Assembly: GCA_002690655.1 (NCBI GenBank)
Contig: NZFL01000012.1
Coordinates: 65,429-129,428 of the forward strand
Origin: Pedosphaera sp.
GTDB taxonomy: Bacteria > Verrucomicrobiota > Verrucomicrobiia > Limisphaerales > AAA164-E04
Reading direction: 5' to 3'
DNA: 64,000 nucleotides
Shown: positions 27,250-36,994 of the stretch, in pieces
Position numbering within the stretch: the stretch's first letter is position 1
Layout: each line of letters starts with the position of its first letter
Program-made: the position numbers and the translations under genes
The notes under the pieces: generated by a model
The model's database searches: none
What the model was told of the DNA's origin: nothing
Seen by the model: the letters and a program-made list of their open reading frames with translations, nothing else

Positions 27250-28752
27250 ATGGAATCATTGATTCATACGACGACCTATGGAGACATTCTCAGACTAACA
27301 GGTCCAGAGTGGATACTTGTCATGACGGCTCTGGTCGTGTTGGCGGCGTCATTCATTCGATCGAGTTCATCACCTGAGTCCTCTTCCACACGAACATTGA
27401 CGTGGATTTCTTTAGCTGGAACCGTGCTTGCCGGCGGAGTTCTTCTTTTCAATCAACCTCTGGGTATGGTCAAAGGAGACGTTTTCTTCGTGAGCGAAGC
27501 TACTCGATGGGTGAAGCTGGGAATCCTGTTACTATCTGTACTTTCTTTATGGCTCCATTTGGGAACCGAGAAAAGATTGAACCATCAAGGCGAGTTTCAT
27601 GCTCTGCTATTGTTTGCTGTGGTGGGTATGTTGCTGCTGGTTGGAGCGGATCATTTAATCCTGGTTTTTATTGCGCTCGAGTTAACTGCACTTTCTCTCT
27701 ACGTCTTGACTGGTTTTGAAAAAAACAAATCTATCAGTTCACAGACGGCCTATAAATATTTCTTGATCGGGAGTGTTTCAGCTGCCCTCCTTCTTTATGG
27801 ATTCAGCTTGATTTATGGCGTCTCAGGACACATGCACCTGACGGATATCCAATTGGCCATTGCATCGAAACCTGCCGACTCCTTGCTTGCTCTGGGGCTT
27901 GTTATGGCGTTGGCCGGGTTTGGTTTTAAGATTGCAGCAGCTCCTTTTCATATGTGGGCCCCGGATGTATACCAAACGGCACCTACCCCTGTTTCCAGTT
28001 TAATCGCCTCCGCATCGAAAGTAGCGGGGTTTTTCGTTCTTGGACGTTTTCTTTGGGGAGGGTTCGCTGGGCATGCAGGCTCTATCCATTGGACTAATTG
28101 GACTACGGGTTGGCTACCTCTGCTTGGATTACTCGCATGCCTTTCAATGTTGATAGGAAATTTATCCGCATTGAAGCAAATGAACTTGAGACGGTTGCTG
28201 GCATATTCTGCCGTGGCGCACTCAGGCTATGCATTGCTGGGAATCACCTCCCCTGAACCTTTGGGTCCCAGTTCCGTATCTTTTTACATGCTTACTTACG
28301 GTATCTCAATTGTTGGAATGTTCGGCCTTTTGCAGATCCTTGACCAGAATGGTGGAGCAGGTGATTTTAAGTCGCTGGAAGGTTTAAGGTTCAAATCAGG
28401 TTGGATGGCCGCATGTTTAATGATCCTGATTTTGTCCATGGCTGGCATTCCTCCCATGGTGGGTTTCCTGGCTAAGTTCAACTTATTCATCGCAGCACTC
28501 AAAGGATCAAGTCAACCAATGGGTTTGATCCTACTGGTTGTCCTGGCGCTGGGAGCCAGTGCAGTCTCGCTTTATTATTACCTCAAAATCCTCAAAGCAG
28601 CCTTCTGCACTGACCAAACAGAAGGCGATCATTCCATCCAAATCAATACTTATCAATTTACGCTCGTCAGCTTCACCGTGATAGGAGTGATTATCCTTGG
28701 CCTTTTCCCCGGGCCCATCCTGTCACGCCTGACGCATGCCATTGGTATCTAG
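27250..28752 (+). CDS. nuoN: NADH-quinone oxidoreductase subunit N
   Basis: NuoN is the antiporter-like subunit nearest NuoK. The 500-residue protein shows the glutamate in FIALELTALSLYVLTGF, the TM7 lysine in FGFKIAAAPFHMWAPDVYQ, the TM8 lysine in ASASKVAGFFVLGRF and the TM12 lysine in GFLAKFNLF. It closes the operon. The only structure after it is a weak hairpin at 28756-28773 (6-bp stem) with no T-run, so no clear terminator was found before the sulfatase at 28910. Confidence 0.96.
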   Translation: MESLIHTTTYGDILRLTGPEWILVMTALVVLAASFIRSSSSPESSSTRTLTWISLAGTVLAGGVLLFNQPLGMVKGDVFFVSEATRWVKLGILLLSVLSLWLHLGTEKRLNHQGEFHALLLFAVVGMLLLVGADHLILVFIALELTALSLYVLTGFEKNKSISSQTAYKYFLIGSVSAALLLYGFSLIYGVSGHMHLTDIQLAIASKPADSLLALGLVMALAGFGFKIAAAPFHMWAPDVYQTAPTPVSSLIASASKVAGFFVLGRFLWGGFAGHAGSIHWTNWTTGWLPLLGLLACLSMLIGNLSALKQMNLRRLLAYSAVAHSGYALLGITSPEPLGPSSVSFYMLTYGISIVGMFGLLQILDQNGGAGDFKSLEGLRFKSGWMAACLMILILSMAGIPPMVGFLAKFNLFIAALKGSSQPMGLILLVVLALGASAVSLYYYLKILKAAFCTDQTEGDHSIQINTYQFTLVSFTVIGVIILGLFPGPILSRLTHAIGI

Positions 28753-28909
28753 CATTATGCCGTCCATGGCATAGATAAATGCTATCGAGAAATAAGGGGG
28801 AAGTCCTGATTGGAGCCTCTGACAAACAGGTTGGTTCTCGGATATTCTAAAGGAACAGCCTAGACTTGTCACATCGGCCACGCAATGCCCATACTTAACA
28901 CAAACAGTC

Positions 28910-30307
28910 ATGAAAAAGCTTTCCTCCCAGTTTTATTATCGGTTCAAAAACAATTGCATTTTCCCATTCATTCAATCGGTAATTTGCTTAGGTCTTCTTT
29001 TACCTTCGTTTTCCGCAGTCAGTTTAGAGGCCAGAAAACCGAATGTTATTCTCATATATACGGATGACCAAGGGAGCATTGATTTAAATTGCTACGGAGC
29101 AAAGGATTTGTATACACCTCACTTGGATCAGCTTGCCAAAAAAGGTATCAAGTTCTCGCAATTCTATTCAGCAGCTCCAGTTTGTTCTCCCTCAAGGGCC
29201 GCCGTTCTGACAGGTCGATTCCCCCAACATGCCGGTGTGCCTGGAAACGTCAGTTCAGCGCAGGGACACGCTGGAATGCCATCGAGTCAGACTACGATTG
29301 CGGAAATGATGAAATCTGCAGGGTATGCAACCGCGCATATTGGCAAGTGGCATCTTGGTTACACCCCGGACACCATGCCGAACGGACAAGGCTTTGACAC
29401 TTCCTTCGGGCATATGGGCGGCTGTATCGACAACTGGTCGCACTTTTTTTATTGGAATGGACCCAATCGCCACGACTTGTGGAGAAACGGGGAAGAGATC
29501 TGGGAAGATGGACAATTCTTCCCGGACTTGATGGTGCGAGAAACGGACGAGTTCATCTCTCAAAACACGGAAAAACCATTTTTTATTTATTGGGCGATTA
29601 ACGTGCCTCATTATCCATTGCAAGGGACGGATGGATGGAGGACATTTTACGACAACCTGCCCGAACCTCGGAAAATGTATGCTGCATTTGTTTCGACGAT
29701 GGACGAAAAAATTGGTGAAGTTATCAAGTCTGTGGGGCGACATGGATTAACCAGGGACACCATCATCATATTCCAGTCAGATCACGGTCACTCGAACGAA
29801 GCCCGTACTTTTGGAGGTGGTGGCGATGCTGGGCCTTACAGAGGAGCGAAGTTCAGTTTATTCGAGGGAGGGATCCGCGTTCCAGCAATCATCAGTTGGC
29901 CCGGTCACGTAAAGGAAGATCTTACCCGCAATCAACTCGCAACCTCCATCGACTGGTTTCCTACTATTGCTGATCTTTGTGACATCCCACTTCCAGCCAC
30001 CTCCATCGATGGAGCAAGTTTGACCCCTATTCTGGAATCCATGGATGCTCCGGGATCACATGCAACCTTTCATTGGCAAACCGGCAGCCGGAACAAGCCT
30101 CAGTGGGCAGTCAGAGAGGGAAACTGGAAGCTACTGGGCAATCCAAATGATACGAGCAACAAGGCCCTCATTCAAGATGGAGACAACAGGTATTTGGTAA
30201 ATCTGCAAAAAGACGTTGCTGAAATGAATAACGTAGCATCTGATCACCCTGATATCGTAAGGAAACTTTCAAAACTACATCAGGACTGGGCGAGACAGTG
30301 GAAATAA
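28910..30307 (+). CDS. Sulfatase (arylsulfatase-like), secreted
   Basis: A 465-residue type I sulfatase with an N-terminal hydrophobic signal (FIQSVICLGLLLPSFSAV). The active-site motif is C92-S-P-S-R followed by AAVLTGR, the metal ligands start at D52-D53 (LIYTDDQG), and the second metal pair is the aspartate-histidine in FQSDHGHS. The HIGKWHLG segment carries the conserved lysine and histidine that bind the sulfate group. It is the best match of the three to classical arylsulfatases. It stands 157 bp after nuoN and converges with an MFS gene. The natural substrate is probably a sulfated polysaccharide, by inference. Confidence 0.93.
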   Translation: MKKLSSQFYYRFKNNCIFPFIQSVICLGLLLPSFSAVSLEARKPNVILIYTDDQGSIDLNCYGAKDLYTPHLDQLAKKGIKFSQFYSAAPVCSPSRAAVLTGRFPQHAGVPGNVSSAQGHAGMPSSQTTIAEMMKSAGYATAHIGKWHLGYTPDTMPNGQGFDTSFGHMGGCIDNWSHFFYWNGPNRHDLWRNGEEIWEDGQFFPDLMVRETDEFISQNTEKPFFIYWAINVPHYPLQGTDGWRTFYDNLPEPRKMYAAFVSTMDEKIGEVIKSVGRHGLTRDTIIIFQSDHGHSNEARTFGGGGDAGPYRGAKFSLFEGGIRVPAIISWPGHVKEDLTRNQLATSIDWFPTIADLCDIPLPATSIDGASLTPILESMDAPGSHATFHWQTGSRNKPQWAVREGNWKLLGNPNDTSNKALIQDGDNRYLVNLQKDVAEMNNVASDHPDIVRKLSKLHQDWARQWK

Positions 30308-30349
30308 ACCCGCCCTGGCGAGCAGGTGGTAAAACAGCTCAACGGAAGT

Positions 30350-31654
30350 TTATGTGCGAAACCGGTTTTGCACCACAGCCCAAGCAAAGAAGCACATCCC
30401 TATGAGACACCCCATGGTGATTGCAGTGGGTGCATGCAACCATTTGGCTAGTGCACCAGATATGAAATTGCCAAATGGGCTCAATCCTATGAAACAGAAG
30501 GAGTAAATCCCCATAACCCGGCCACGCAATGAATCCGAGACATGGCTCTGTACGAGCGTGTTCGATGTTGCAAAGAAGATGATCATCCCCCAGCCGGCGA
30601 AGACAAGTATAGCGCTTGATAACAGTGCATTTCGACTCCAGGCAAAAAGTATCATGCAAACCAGAAAGACTCCTAATCCAATCAGGGATAAACGGCTGCG
30701 ATTAACTTGATTCCCAGTAGCAGCAAGGGTGAATGATCCGACAAGCGCCCCAATGCCGTTGGCTGTCAACAACCATCCAAAGCCTTCAGGTCCAATATTA
30801 AGTATGTCCTTGGCAAAAACAGGCATAAGAGCAATGTAAGCCATACCAAACAGGCTCATCATGGATACAAGTATAAAGACAACCCTGACTTCACTATGCT
30901 TCCAGATCCACCGTAAAGCCTCGCCTGTAACCGTCCTTACATTGCGTTTATCCGCCTGATTGGCTTTCAGCGGCAGTCGCATCATCAAATACCCCAGGAT
31001 AACAGCAGCATACGAAAAAGCGTTGATTAAAAAACAAGCTGCCACGCTGATTCGGCTCAATATGATACCTGCAATCGCTGGCCCGATGATACGCGCTGAA
31101 TTGAAAACGGAAGAATTCAATGCAATGGCATTGGTCAAGTCCTTCTTCCCCACCATATCGACGACAAAGCTTTGACGCGCGGGAATGTCAAAGGCATTCG
31201 TTACCCCAAGTCCAAAAGCGATCATGCCCACCTGCCAGACACGAATGTCTCCTTGCGATGCCAAAAGGTAAAGAATCACTGATAGCAACAAAGCGAAGCA
31301 TTGAGTCACCACAAGAATGCTGCGTTTTTCAAACCGATCTGCAAGAACACCTCCGTAGAACGTAAACATAGTAACTGGAATGGTGTGCAGAAACCGCATG
31401 ATCCCCAAGGCAAGCGGCGAGCGAGTGATTTCGTAAATCAGCCACGCTTCGGCAACCATCTGCATCCAGGTACCTGTCAGTGAGATAATTTGCCCAAAGA
31501 AAAATATCCTGTAGTTTCTGTGCTGCAGTGAGGCCAGCATGGCCGCTCGTGAAACCGCGCCTGCAGGCATGCGCTTTGGTTGCTCCAATGCATCACCGGG
31601 AACGGAAGTGATTTCCGCTTTTCTTGGTGATTTGTGATCGGGCATTTCACGCAT
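30350..31654 (-). CDS. MFS exporter, MFS_3 / enterobactin-exporter-like
   Basis: A major facilitator superfamily transporter of 434 residues from the ATG at 31654; a TTG at 31669 would add five. The core begins LASLQHRNYRIFFFGQIISL and continues with TWMQMVAEAWLIYEITRSPLALG, a pattern typical of the MFS_3 (EntS-like) exporter group. Twelve hydrophobic segments can be traced and the loop GVLADRFEKRSIL matches the MFS G-x-x-x-D-R-x-x-R/K signature between TM2 and TM3. The substrate is unknown. It is divergent from the CCA-adding enzyme gene. Confidence 0.87.
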   Translation of the reverse strand: MREMPDHKSPRKAEITSVPGDALEQPKRMPAGAVSRAAMLASLQHRNYRIFFFGQIISLTGTWMQMVAEAWLIYEITRSPLALGIMRFLHTIPVTMFTFYGGVLADRFEKRSILVVTQCFALLLSVILYLLASQGDIRVWQVGMIAFGLGVTNAFDIPARQSFVVDMVGKKDLTNAIALNSSVFNSARIIGPAIAGIILSRISVAACFLINAFSYAAVILGYLMMRLPLKANQADKRNVRTVTGEALRWIWKHSEVRVVFILVSMMSLFGMAYIALMPVFAKDILNIGPEGFGWLLTANGIGALVGSFTLAATGNQVNRSRLSLIGLGVFLVCMILFAWSRNALLSSAILVFAGWGMIIFFATSNTLVQSHVSDSLRGRVMGIYSFCFIGLSPFGNFISGALAKWLHAPTAITMGCLIGMCFFAWAVVQNRFRT

Positions 31655-31805
31655 GTACGAGTTAACCAATCAAACCTGCAGCGAGGTAGCAATCCCTAAA
31701 GCATAATCAAGCTGAATTGTTTCTCATGGACTGTGGTCTGAAGACAGATAGGTTACATTTGAGAGATCGCCATATCATAAGATTGTGTGATAGGATTTAC
31801 CATAC

Positions 31806-33200
31806 ATGGATCAAGTAATGCCCATTCCAAACGCGGTAATGAAACTGCTGGATTTACTTCCTGAAAATGCCACCCCCTACCTGGTCGGCGGTTGTGTGCG
31901 CGATTGGCTTCTTGGCATTGCCATCAAAGATTTCGATATCGAGGTATTTAATATTTCCATGGACAAGTTGATCCGAGTCCTTTCAAAGCACGGACGCACG
32001 GATACGGTTGGGCGTTCGTTTGGTGTGATTAAATGGACTCCTTGCAAAGGCGAAACATACGACATTGCCATACCTCGCAAGGAAACTAAAAATGGCGATG
32101 GTCACCAGGGATTTGATGTCGAAACAGATCCCCAGCTTGATCCCAGAATTGCTGCTTCTCGTCGTGATTATACGATTAATTCAATCATGTACGATCCCAG
32201 AAAACATGCGATTATAGATGCATTCGGAGGCCAGAGAGATTTAGAAAACAGACGATTGAAACATACATCGGATGCATTTTCGGAAGATCCATTGCGCGTC
32301 ATGCGAGGAGTACAATTTGCAGGTAGGTTTGGAATGTACGGTGATCCAGCCACATTGGAACTCTGCAAATCCATACGCAACCAATTCAGCCAGCTACCAC
32401 CAGAGCGCTTGTGGAATGAGTGGTATAAATGGGCGGGTCAAAGTCGATTCCCATCAAAAGGCCTGCAGTTTCTTGCAGACTCCGGATGGTTGGAAAACTT
32501 TCCTGAACTCGCAGCCTTGCGCCACACACCTCAGGACCCTGAGTGGCATCCAGAGGGAAATGTCTGGAATCACACAAATCATTGTTGCGATTCGCTTGTC
32601 GGAGAGCTCGACCGGATATCAGCGACTTCTCAAGAGGACCGGGCAGTATGGATGTTTGCCGTTCTTTTGCATGATATAGGCAAACCCGACACAACCGAAA
32701 GAACAATGAGGAAAGGACTGGAAAGGATTGTATCGCCGGGCCATGACAGAATCGGAGCAAAGATAGCCGATCTGTTCCTGGAAAGGCTTAAAGCTCCCAA
32801 CTTATTGAGAACAAGGGTATACCCGCTCGTGTCGGAACATATGATCCATCTGCAAACGATCACGAATCGAGCAGTCCGCCGCCTCGCGAAACGATTGGAA
32901 CCCGAATCCATTCCATCGCTATGCCTTATCATGGCTTCCGACGCAATGGGGCGCCCTCCCCTTGAACCCGATATCCCGAAATTCATCGAACAACTCCGCA
33001 TTAAAGCGGCAGAACTGGAGGTTCTGACAAAAGCCCCCATTCCATTTCTCCGAGGAAATGACCTGATAGAGATGGGGCTTCCTTCCGGCAAGGAAATAGG
33101 CACCCTGCTCAATCAAGCCTATGAACTGCAAATCGAAGGAGAATTAGAAGACCGCTCACAAGCGCTCCAATGGGCACGCCAATGCATCAGCCCGCGATAA
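31806..33200 (+). CDS. cca: CCA-adding tRNA nucleotidyltransferase with HD domain
   Basis: Class II nucleotidyltransferase that adds or repairs the 3' CCA end of tRNA. The 464-residue protein has the flexible loop GGCVRD (28-33), the catalytic carboxylates D42 and D44 in KDFDIEVF, the conserved RRDYTINSIMYD, and RVMRGVQFAGRFG. An HD phosphohydrolase domain follows, with LLHDIGKP at about 287-294, as in bacterial enzymes having phosphatase activity. Poly(A) polymerase is an alternative since the families look alike, but the HD domain favours CCA addition. It ends 17 bp before the PhzF-like gene. Confidence 0.9.
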   Translation: MDQVMPIPNAVMKLLDLLPENATPYLVGGCVRDWLLGIAIKDFDIEVFNISMDKLIRVLSKHGRTDTVGRSFGVIKWTPCKGETYDIAIPRKETKNGDGHQGFDVETDPQLDPRIAASRRDYTINSIMYDPRKHAIIDAFGGQRDLENRRLKHTSDAFSEDPLRVMRGVQFAGRFGMYGDPATLELCKSIRNQFSQLPPERLWNEWYKWAGQSRFPSKGLQFLADSGWLENFPELAALRHTPQDPEWHPEGNVWNHTNHCCDSLVGELDRISATSQEDRAVWMFAVLLHDIGKPDTTERTMRKGLERIVSPGHDRIGAKIADLFLERLKAPNLLRTRVYPLVSEHMIHLQTITNRAVRRLAKRLEPESIPSLCLIMASDAMGRPPLEPDIPKFIEQLRIKAAELEVLTKAPIPFLRGNDLIEMGLPSGKEIGTLLNQAYELQIEGELEDRSQALQWARQCISPR

Positions 33201-33217
33201 GCATCAATACCCAACTA

Positions 33218-34003
33218 ATGAAACTTGATTTGATACAAATAGACGCGTTTGCGGAGAAAGTTTTCCAGGGTAATCCCGCAGCCGTTTGCCCACTATCAAA
33301 CCGCCTGGAGGATTCTGTCATGCAATCCATCGCATCTGAAAACAATCTTTCGGAAACAGCATTCATCCTGAAATCAGGCGTGGATCAATATGAGATACGA
33401 TGGTTTACACCTAACGGTGAGGTTGATCTTTGCGGACACGCGACACTGGCATCTGCACATTTCCTTTTTGAACGTGAACTTGTAGATGGCAGAACAGTTG
33501 TTTTCAACTCTAGAAGCGGCCATTTGCCTGTTTGCAGACACGCTGATGGCCTGTTGGAGATGGATTTCCCTGCCCAAACTTTTGCACCTTGCGAAGCACC
33601 GCCTCGATTGCTGAGTGGGTTAGGCGTGGGTATGAAGGAAACTTATCGGTCCATGGATTATCTGGTAATCCTGGAAAACCAGCAACAGGTCCTCAATTGC
33701 ACTCCCGACATGAATCAGTTAATGACGCTCGATCTAAGAGGTGTTATCGTTTCTGCCAGAGGTCATTGCTCTGACTTTGTCAGTCGTTTTTTTGCTCCCA
33801 AATATGGTATCCATGAAGATCCAGTTACAGGGTCGGCTCATTGCATCTTGGCACCTTACTGGGCAAAGACATTGGACAAAGCAATACTGAAAGCAAGACA
33901 GCTTTCCAAACGAGGAGGGCAACTGATTTGCGAAATGAATGGCAAACGCGTTCTTTTAAAAGGGAGAGCCGTGACCTACATGACTGGAGAAATTACAATA
34001 TGA
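33218..34003 (+). CDS. PhzF-family isomerase/epimerase-like protein
   Basis: A 261-residue member of the PhzF family, which shares the diaminopimelate epimerase fold and usually acts on small metabolites with a single catalytic glutamate. The start at 33218 (MKLDLIQIDAFAEKVFQGNP) gives the standard family N-terminus; an upstream ATG at 33170 would overlap cca. The catalytic E46 is in ENNLSETAFI, followed by DLCGHATLAS and, near the C-terminus, EDPVTGSAHC. The substrate is not deducible. Its stop overlaps the ATG of the next gene (ATGA at 34000-34003), so the two are coupled. Confidence 0.9.
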   Translation: MKLDLIQIDAFAEKVFQGNPAAVCPLSNRLEDSVMQSIASENNLSETAFILKSGVDQYEIRWFTPNGEVDLCGHATLASAHFLFERELVDGRTVVFNSRSGHLPVCRHADGLLEMDFPAQTFAPCEAPPRLLSGLGVGMKETYRSMDYLVILENQQQVLNCTPDMNQLMTLDLRGVIVSARGHCSDFVSRFFAPKYGIHEDPVTGSAHCILAPYWAKTLDKAILKARQLSKRGGQLICEMNGKRVLLKGRAVTYMTGEITI

Positions 34004-34446
34004 TTGTCGACACCATCAACAACGCTTCCGAATATTTCAGCCTGGGAAACCACATTAAAACCGCACTTCTCCACCTTTCGCAAACAGACTTCAGTTCAAT
34101 CAAACCTGGCAGATACGAGATTGAAGGAGAGCAGGTGTTTGCCTTGGTGGAAAACTACCTCCCCAAGCCACCCAAGGAAGGCTTCTGGGAGGCTCACAAA
34201 AAGCATCTGGACGTTCAATATATCGTTTCAGGACAGGAAAGGATAGGATACGCACCGGTATCCACAATGGAACCTGGCCCTTACAATCCAAACAAAGATT
34301 TCTACAAACTAAAGGGTCAGGGGGACTTTGTTACTTTACATACTGGACAGTTTGCCATCTTGAAACCGCAGGATGCTCACATGCCAGGTATTGAGACAGC
34401 TGAACGACAACAAGTAAAAAAAGTAGTCATCAAACTACGAATATAA
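34000..34446 (+). CDS. YhcH/YjgK/YiaL family protein (DUF386)
   Basis: A 148-residue cupin-like protein of the YhcH/YiaL family, whose members are found with sialic acid or sugar-acid catabolism genes. Visible family features are WEAHKKHLDVQYIVSGQERI with its metal-binding histidine and glutamates, and QDAHMPGI near the C-terminus with a further histidine. The true start is the ATG at 34000 overlapping the PhzF-like stop; the open frame continues upstream to 33841 inside that gene. Given the sialidase-like gene 7 kb away, a role in amino-sugar metabolism is possible but speculative. Confidence 0.88.
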   Translation: MIVDTINNASEYFSLGNHIKTALLHLSQTDFSSIKPGRYEIEGEQVFALVENYLPKPPKEGFWEAHKKHLDVQYIVSGQERIGYAPVSTMEPGPYNPNKDFYKLKGQGDFVTLHTGQFAILKPQDAHMPGIETAERQQVKKVVIKLRI

Positions 34447-34459
34447 ACCATCTTCACGC

Positions 34460-34494
34460 ACAAAAGCCCTCTTCAATACGAAAAGGGCTTTTGT
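34460..34494. terminator. Bidirectional hairpin between convergent genes
   Basis: An 11-bp perfect stem (34460-34470 with 34484-34494) with a 13-base loop lies between the ends of the YhcH-like gene and fusA. The A/T-rich stem base (AAAAG/CTTTT) gives a short T-run in both directions, so it may serve both transcripts. Confidence 0.7.
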
Positions 34495-34517
34495 TGAACA
34501 AGATTAAGAGTAAGTGT

Positions 34518-36596
34518 CTATTTTTTCTCTTTTGCTCGCGCCTCAATGATCGCCTCAGAGATCGAAGAAGGGCATTCAGCGTAATGTGAGAATTCCATGG
34601 AGAATTGGCCACGACCAGAGGTCATGGAACGCAGGTCACCAATATATCCGAACATCTCACTCAAGGGAGCTTCAGCCTTGATGCGCACACCGGTTGGACC
34701 TGAATCCTGCCCCTGAATCATACCACGACGTCGGCTTAAATCACCAATGGTGTCGCCTACGTTGTCTTCAGGGGTAAACACATCTATTTTCATGATGGGT
34801 TCAAGCAACACTGGTTTGGCTTTTGGAATCGATTGTCGATAAGCCGATTTTGCAGCAATTTCAAAGGCGATTGCAGAGGAATCCACTGCATGAAATGCTC
34901 CATCATTAAGGATAAAACGAATGTCCTCCAATGGGTATTTAGCCAGAACACCTTCCACACAAGATCTTTTAAAACCCTTGTCTACAGCAGGCCAGTATTC
35001 TTTGGGAACGTTACCTCCAACGACTTTAGACTCGAAGAAATAACCCGTACCAACTTCGCCTGGTTCAATCGTGTAGTCAATGCGGCCGAATTGCCCTGAT
35101 CCACCCGATTGCTTTTTGTGGGTATAGGTGTCTTGAATTATTTTCCGGATTGTCTCGCGGTAGGCCACTTGAGGTTTACCCACGTTTACCTCGACTCCAT
35201 AGGTACGCTTAAGGATGTCCACTTTGATATCCAAGTGGAGTTCTCCCATTCCTTTCAAGATAGTTTCACCAGACTCCTCATCTGTTTCCACACGAAAAGA
35301 AGGGTCTTCCGCAACCATTTTACCGATAGCCGTACTTAATTTATCCACAAGACCTTTGTCTTTGGGGTCGATAGCGATTGAAATCACAGGATCCGGAAAC
35401 ACCATGGGTTCCAGAGTAGCTGGATTATCAGGGTCTGCCAGGGTATGACCGGTGTGAGTGTTCTTCATACCAAGCAATGCCACTATATCACCCGCTTGAG
35501 CAGAGTCCAATTCCTCACGGCTGTCAGCATGCATCCTGACTATACGGCTCACGCGCTCTTCTTTGCCCGTGTATGTATTGAGGATGTTTTGACCTTTTTT
35601 AATGCTTCCTGTGTAAATGCGCACGAATGTCAGTGCACCGTAGCGATCATCCATGATCTTAAAAGCCAATGACCGCAATGGTTTATTCGAGTCTACGATG
35701 GCAAATTCCCCGGTTTCAACACCTGCCAAATCAACTTCGGGTTGAGGCTTCACTTCGGTTGGGTTCGGGAGATAATCCACGACAGCGTCCAGGACAAGCT
35801 GCACACCTTTGTTCTTGAAGGCAGAACCACAATAGGCGGGGAAAAAGTCCAAATTGATAGTACCCTTGCGAATGCACTTCTTGAGTGTGTCGATATCTGG
35901 CTCATTACCCTCCAGATAAGATTCCATCACATCATCGTCCACTTCAACGGCGGTTTCGATCAACTCAGCTCGGTATTTTTCAACTTTATCAACCATGTCA
36001 GCTGGGACATCTTCGATCTTAAAGTCCATCGGATCTCCCGTATTAGCCCAAACCCATGCCTTACGAGTCAGCAGATCAACAACTCCAACGAAATTTTCCT
36101 GTTCGCCAATCGGAAGAACCATGACGAGAGGTTTGGCAGCCAAAATATTTTTAACCTGATCGATCACCCTATAGAAGTCAGCGCCCACCCGGTCCAATTT
36201 ATTGACAAAAATGACACGAGCAACTTCCGATTCATTGGCATATCTCCAGTTGGTTTCAGATTGAGGCTCCACACCACCAGAACCACAAAAGACCCCTACA
36301 CCACCATCTAGCACCTTCAGTGAACGATATACTTCAATAGTGAAGTCAACGTGTCCCGGAGTGTCGATGATATTGAGTGTGTGGTCATCCCAATCGCAAG
36401 ATGTTGCGGCTGACTGGATCGTGATGCCACGTTCTTTCTCCTGGTCCATGAAGTCGGTGGTAGCGGCACCATCGTGCACTTCACCAAGTTTATGGATCTT
36501 GCCCGTCAATTTGAGGATACGCTCGGTCGTCGTGGTCTTTCCGGCATCCACATGTGCGAAAATACCGATATTTCTGTATCGGGAGAGGTCTGTCAT
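34518..36596 (-). CDS. fusA: Elongation factor G (EF-G2-like variant)
   Basis: Translational GTPase that drives ribosomal translocation. From the ATG at 36596 ([20 protein letters not shown]) it has 692 residues, a normal EF-G length; the longer frame from 36635 lacks support. GTPase motifs are AHVDAGKT (G1), the [10 protein letters not shown] switch I end, DTPGHVDF (G3) and NKLDR (G4). The segment [18 protein letters not shown] resembles the second EF-G type of several proteobacteria more than the canonical [18 protein letters not shown]. The gene is solitary, not in an rpsL-rpsG-fusA-tuf operon, so it may be a paralogue rather than the housekeeping copy. Confidence 0.92.
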   Translation of the reverse strand: MTDLSRYRNIGIFAHVDAGKTTTTERILKLTGKIHKLGEVHDGAATTDFMDQEKERGITIQSAATSCDWDDHTLNIIDTPGHVDFTIEVYRSLKVLDGGVGVFCGSGGVEPQSETNWRYANESEVARVIFVNKLDRVGADFYRVIDQVKNILAAKPLVMVLPIGEQENFVGVVDLLTRKAWVWANTGDPMDFKIEDVPADMVDKVEKYRAELIETAVEVDDDVMESYLEGNEPDIDTLKKCIRKGTINLDFFPAYCGSAFKNKGVQLVLDAVVDYLPNPTEVKPQPEVDLAGVETGEFAIVDSNKPLRSLAFKIMDDRYGALTFVRIYTGSIKKGQNILNTYTGKEERVSRIVRMHADSREELDSAQAGDIVALLGMKNTHTGHTLADPDNPATLEPMVFPDPVISIAIDPKDKGLVDKLSTAIGKMVAEDPSFRVETDEESGETILKGMGELHLDIKVDILKRTYGVEVNVGKPQVAYRETIRKIIQDTYTHKKQSGGSGQFGRIDYTIEPGEVGTGYFFESKVVGGNVPKEYWPAVDKGFKRSCVEGVLAKYPLEDIRFILNDGAFHAVDSSAIAFEIAAKSAYRQSIPKAKPVLLEPIMKIDVFTPEDNVGDTIGDLSRRRGMIQGQDSGPTGVRIKAEAPLSEMFGYIGDLRSMTSGRGQFSMEFSHYAECPSSISEAIIEARAKEKK

Positions 36597-36994
36597 TTTA
36601 ATCTTTCTGTTTCCTAAGTCTGGCGATGGTATCAACGCAGATGGACCTTGGTATAGATTTATCAGGATTTGGCAATATTAGATTTTCTTTTTTTGAATAT
36701 TTTTTACGCAAAACGAAGACGAAAACTACCTATGCAAGGAAGTTAAAACCACATATTACGAGGTTTTTAGGGCATTTTTTACGTTTTATTTCGATCTGGC
36801 GAAACATGACCTCGCAAATAGAAATCTAGAAAAAAAAACATTCATCGAATGGTGAAGAAGGAAAAAAGCCAGGAAGTGATTAACTCCCTGGCTCGAGATG
36901 TGTCATGTCTTGAAATGGAAACTGACAGCAATTGAATCGTTCAATTAGCTAATCTTTGTTTAGAAACGGTTGGCCTGCGTAAAGAGAGGAAGGA
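36597..36994. other. AT-rich intergenic region: fusA leader and 3' UTR of the Cys-repeat gene
   Basis: This 398-bp gap holds no gene. The part from 36597 to about 36860 is very A/T-rich and must carry the fusA promoter and leader on the minus strand, but I could not select a confident promoter. The part next to 36995 holds the terminator of the Cys-repeat gene. Confidence 0.6.
36862..36893 (-). terminator. Rho-independent terminator of the Cys-repeat gene
   Basis: Arms AGCCAGG (36867-36873) and CCTGGCT (36887-36893) pair, with an inner 3-bp AGT/ACT extension after one mismatch and loop GATTA. On the minus strand it is followed by six T residues (complement of 36862-36867). It lies about 100 bp after the stop of the gene at 36995. 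Confidence 0.8.

Noticed and set aside
28756-28773. Hairpin after nuoN as a terminator
   Set aside because: The stem is only 6 bp and no T-run follows on either strand.
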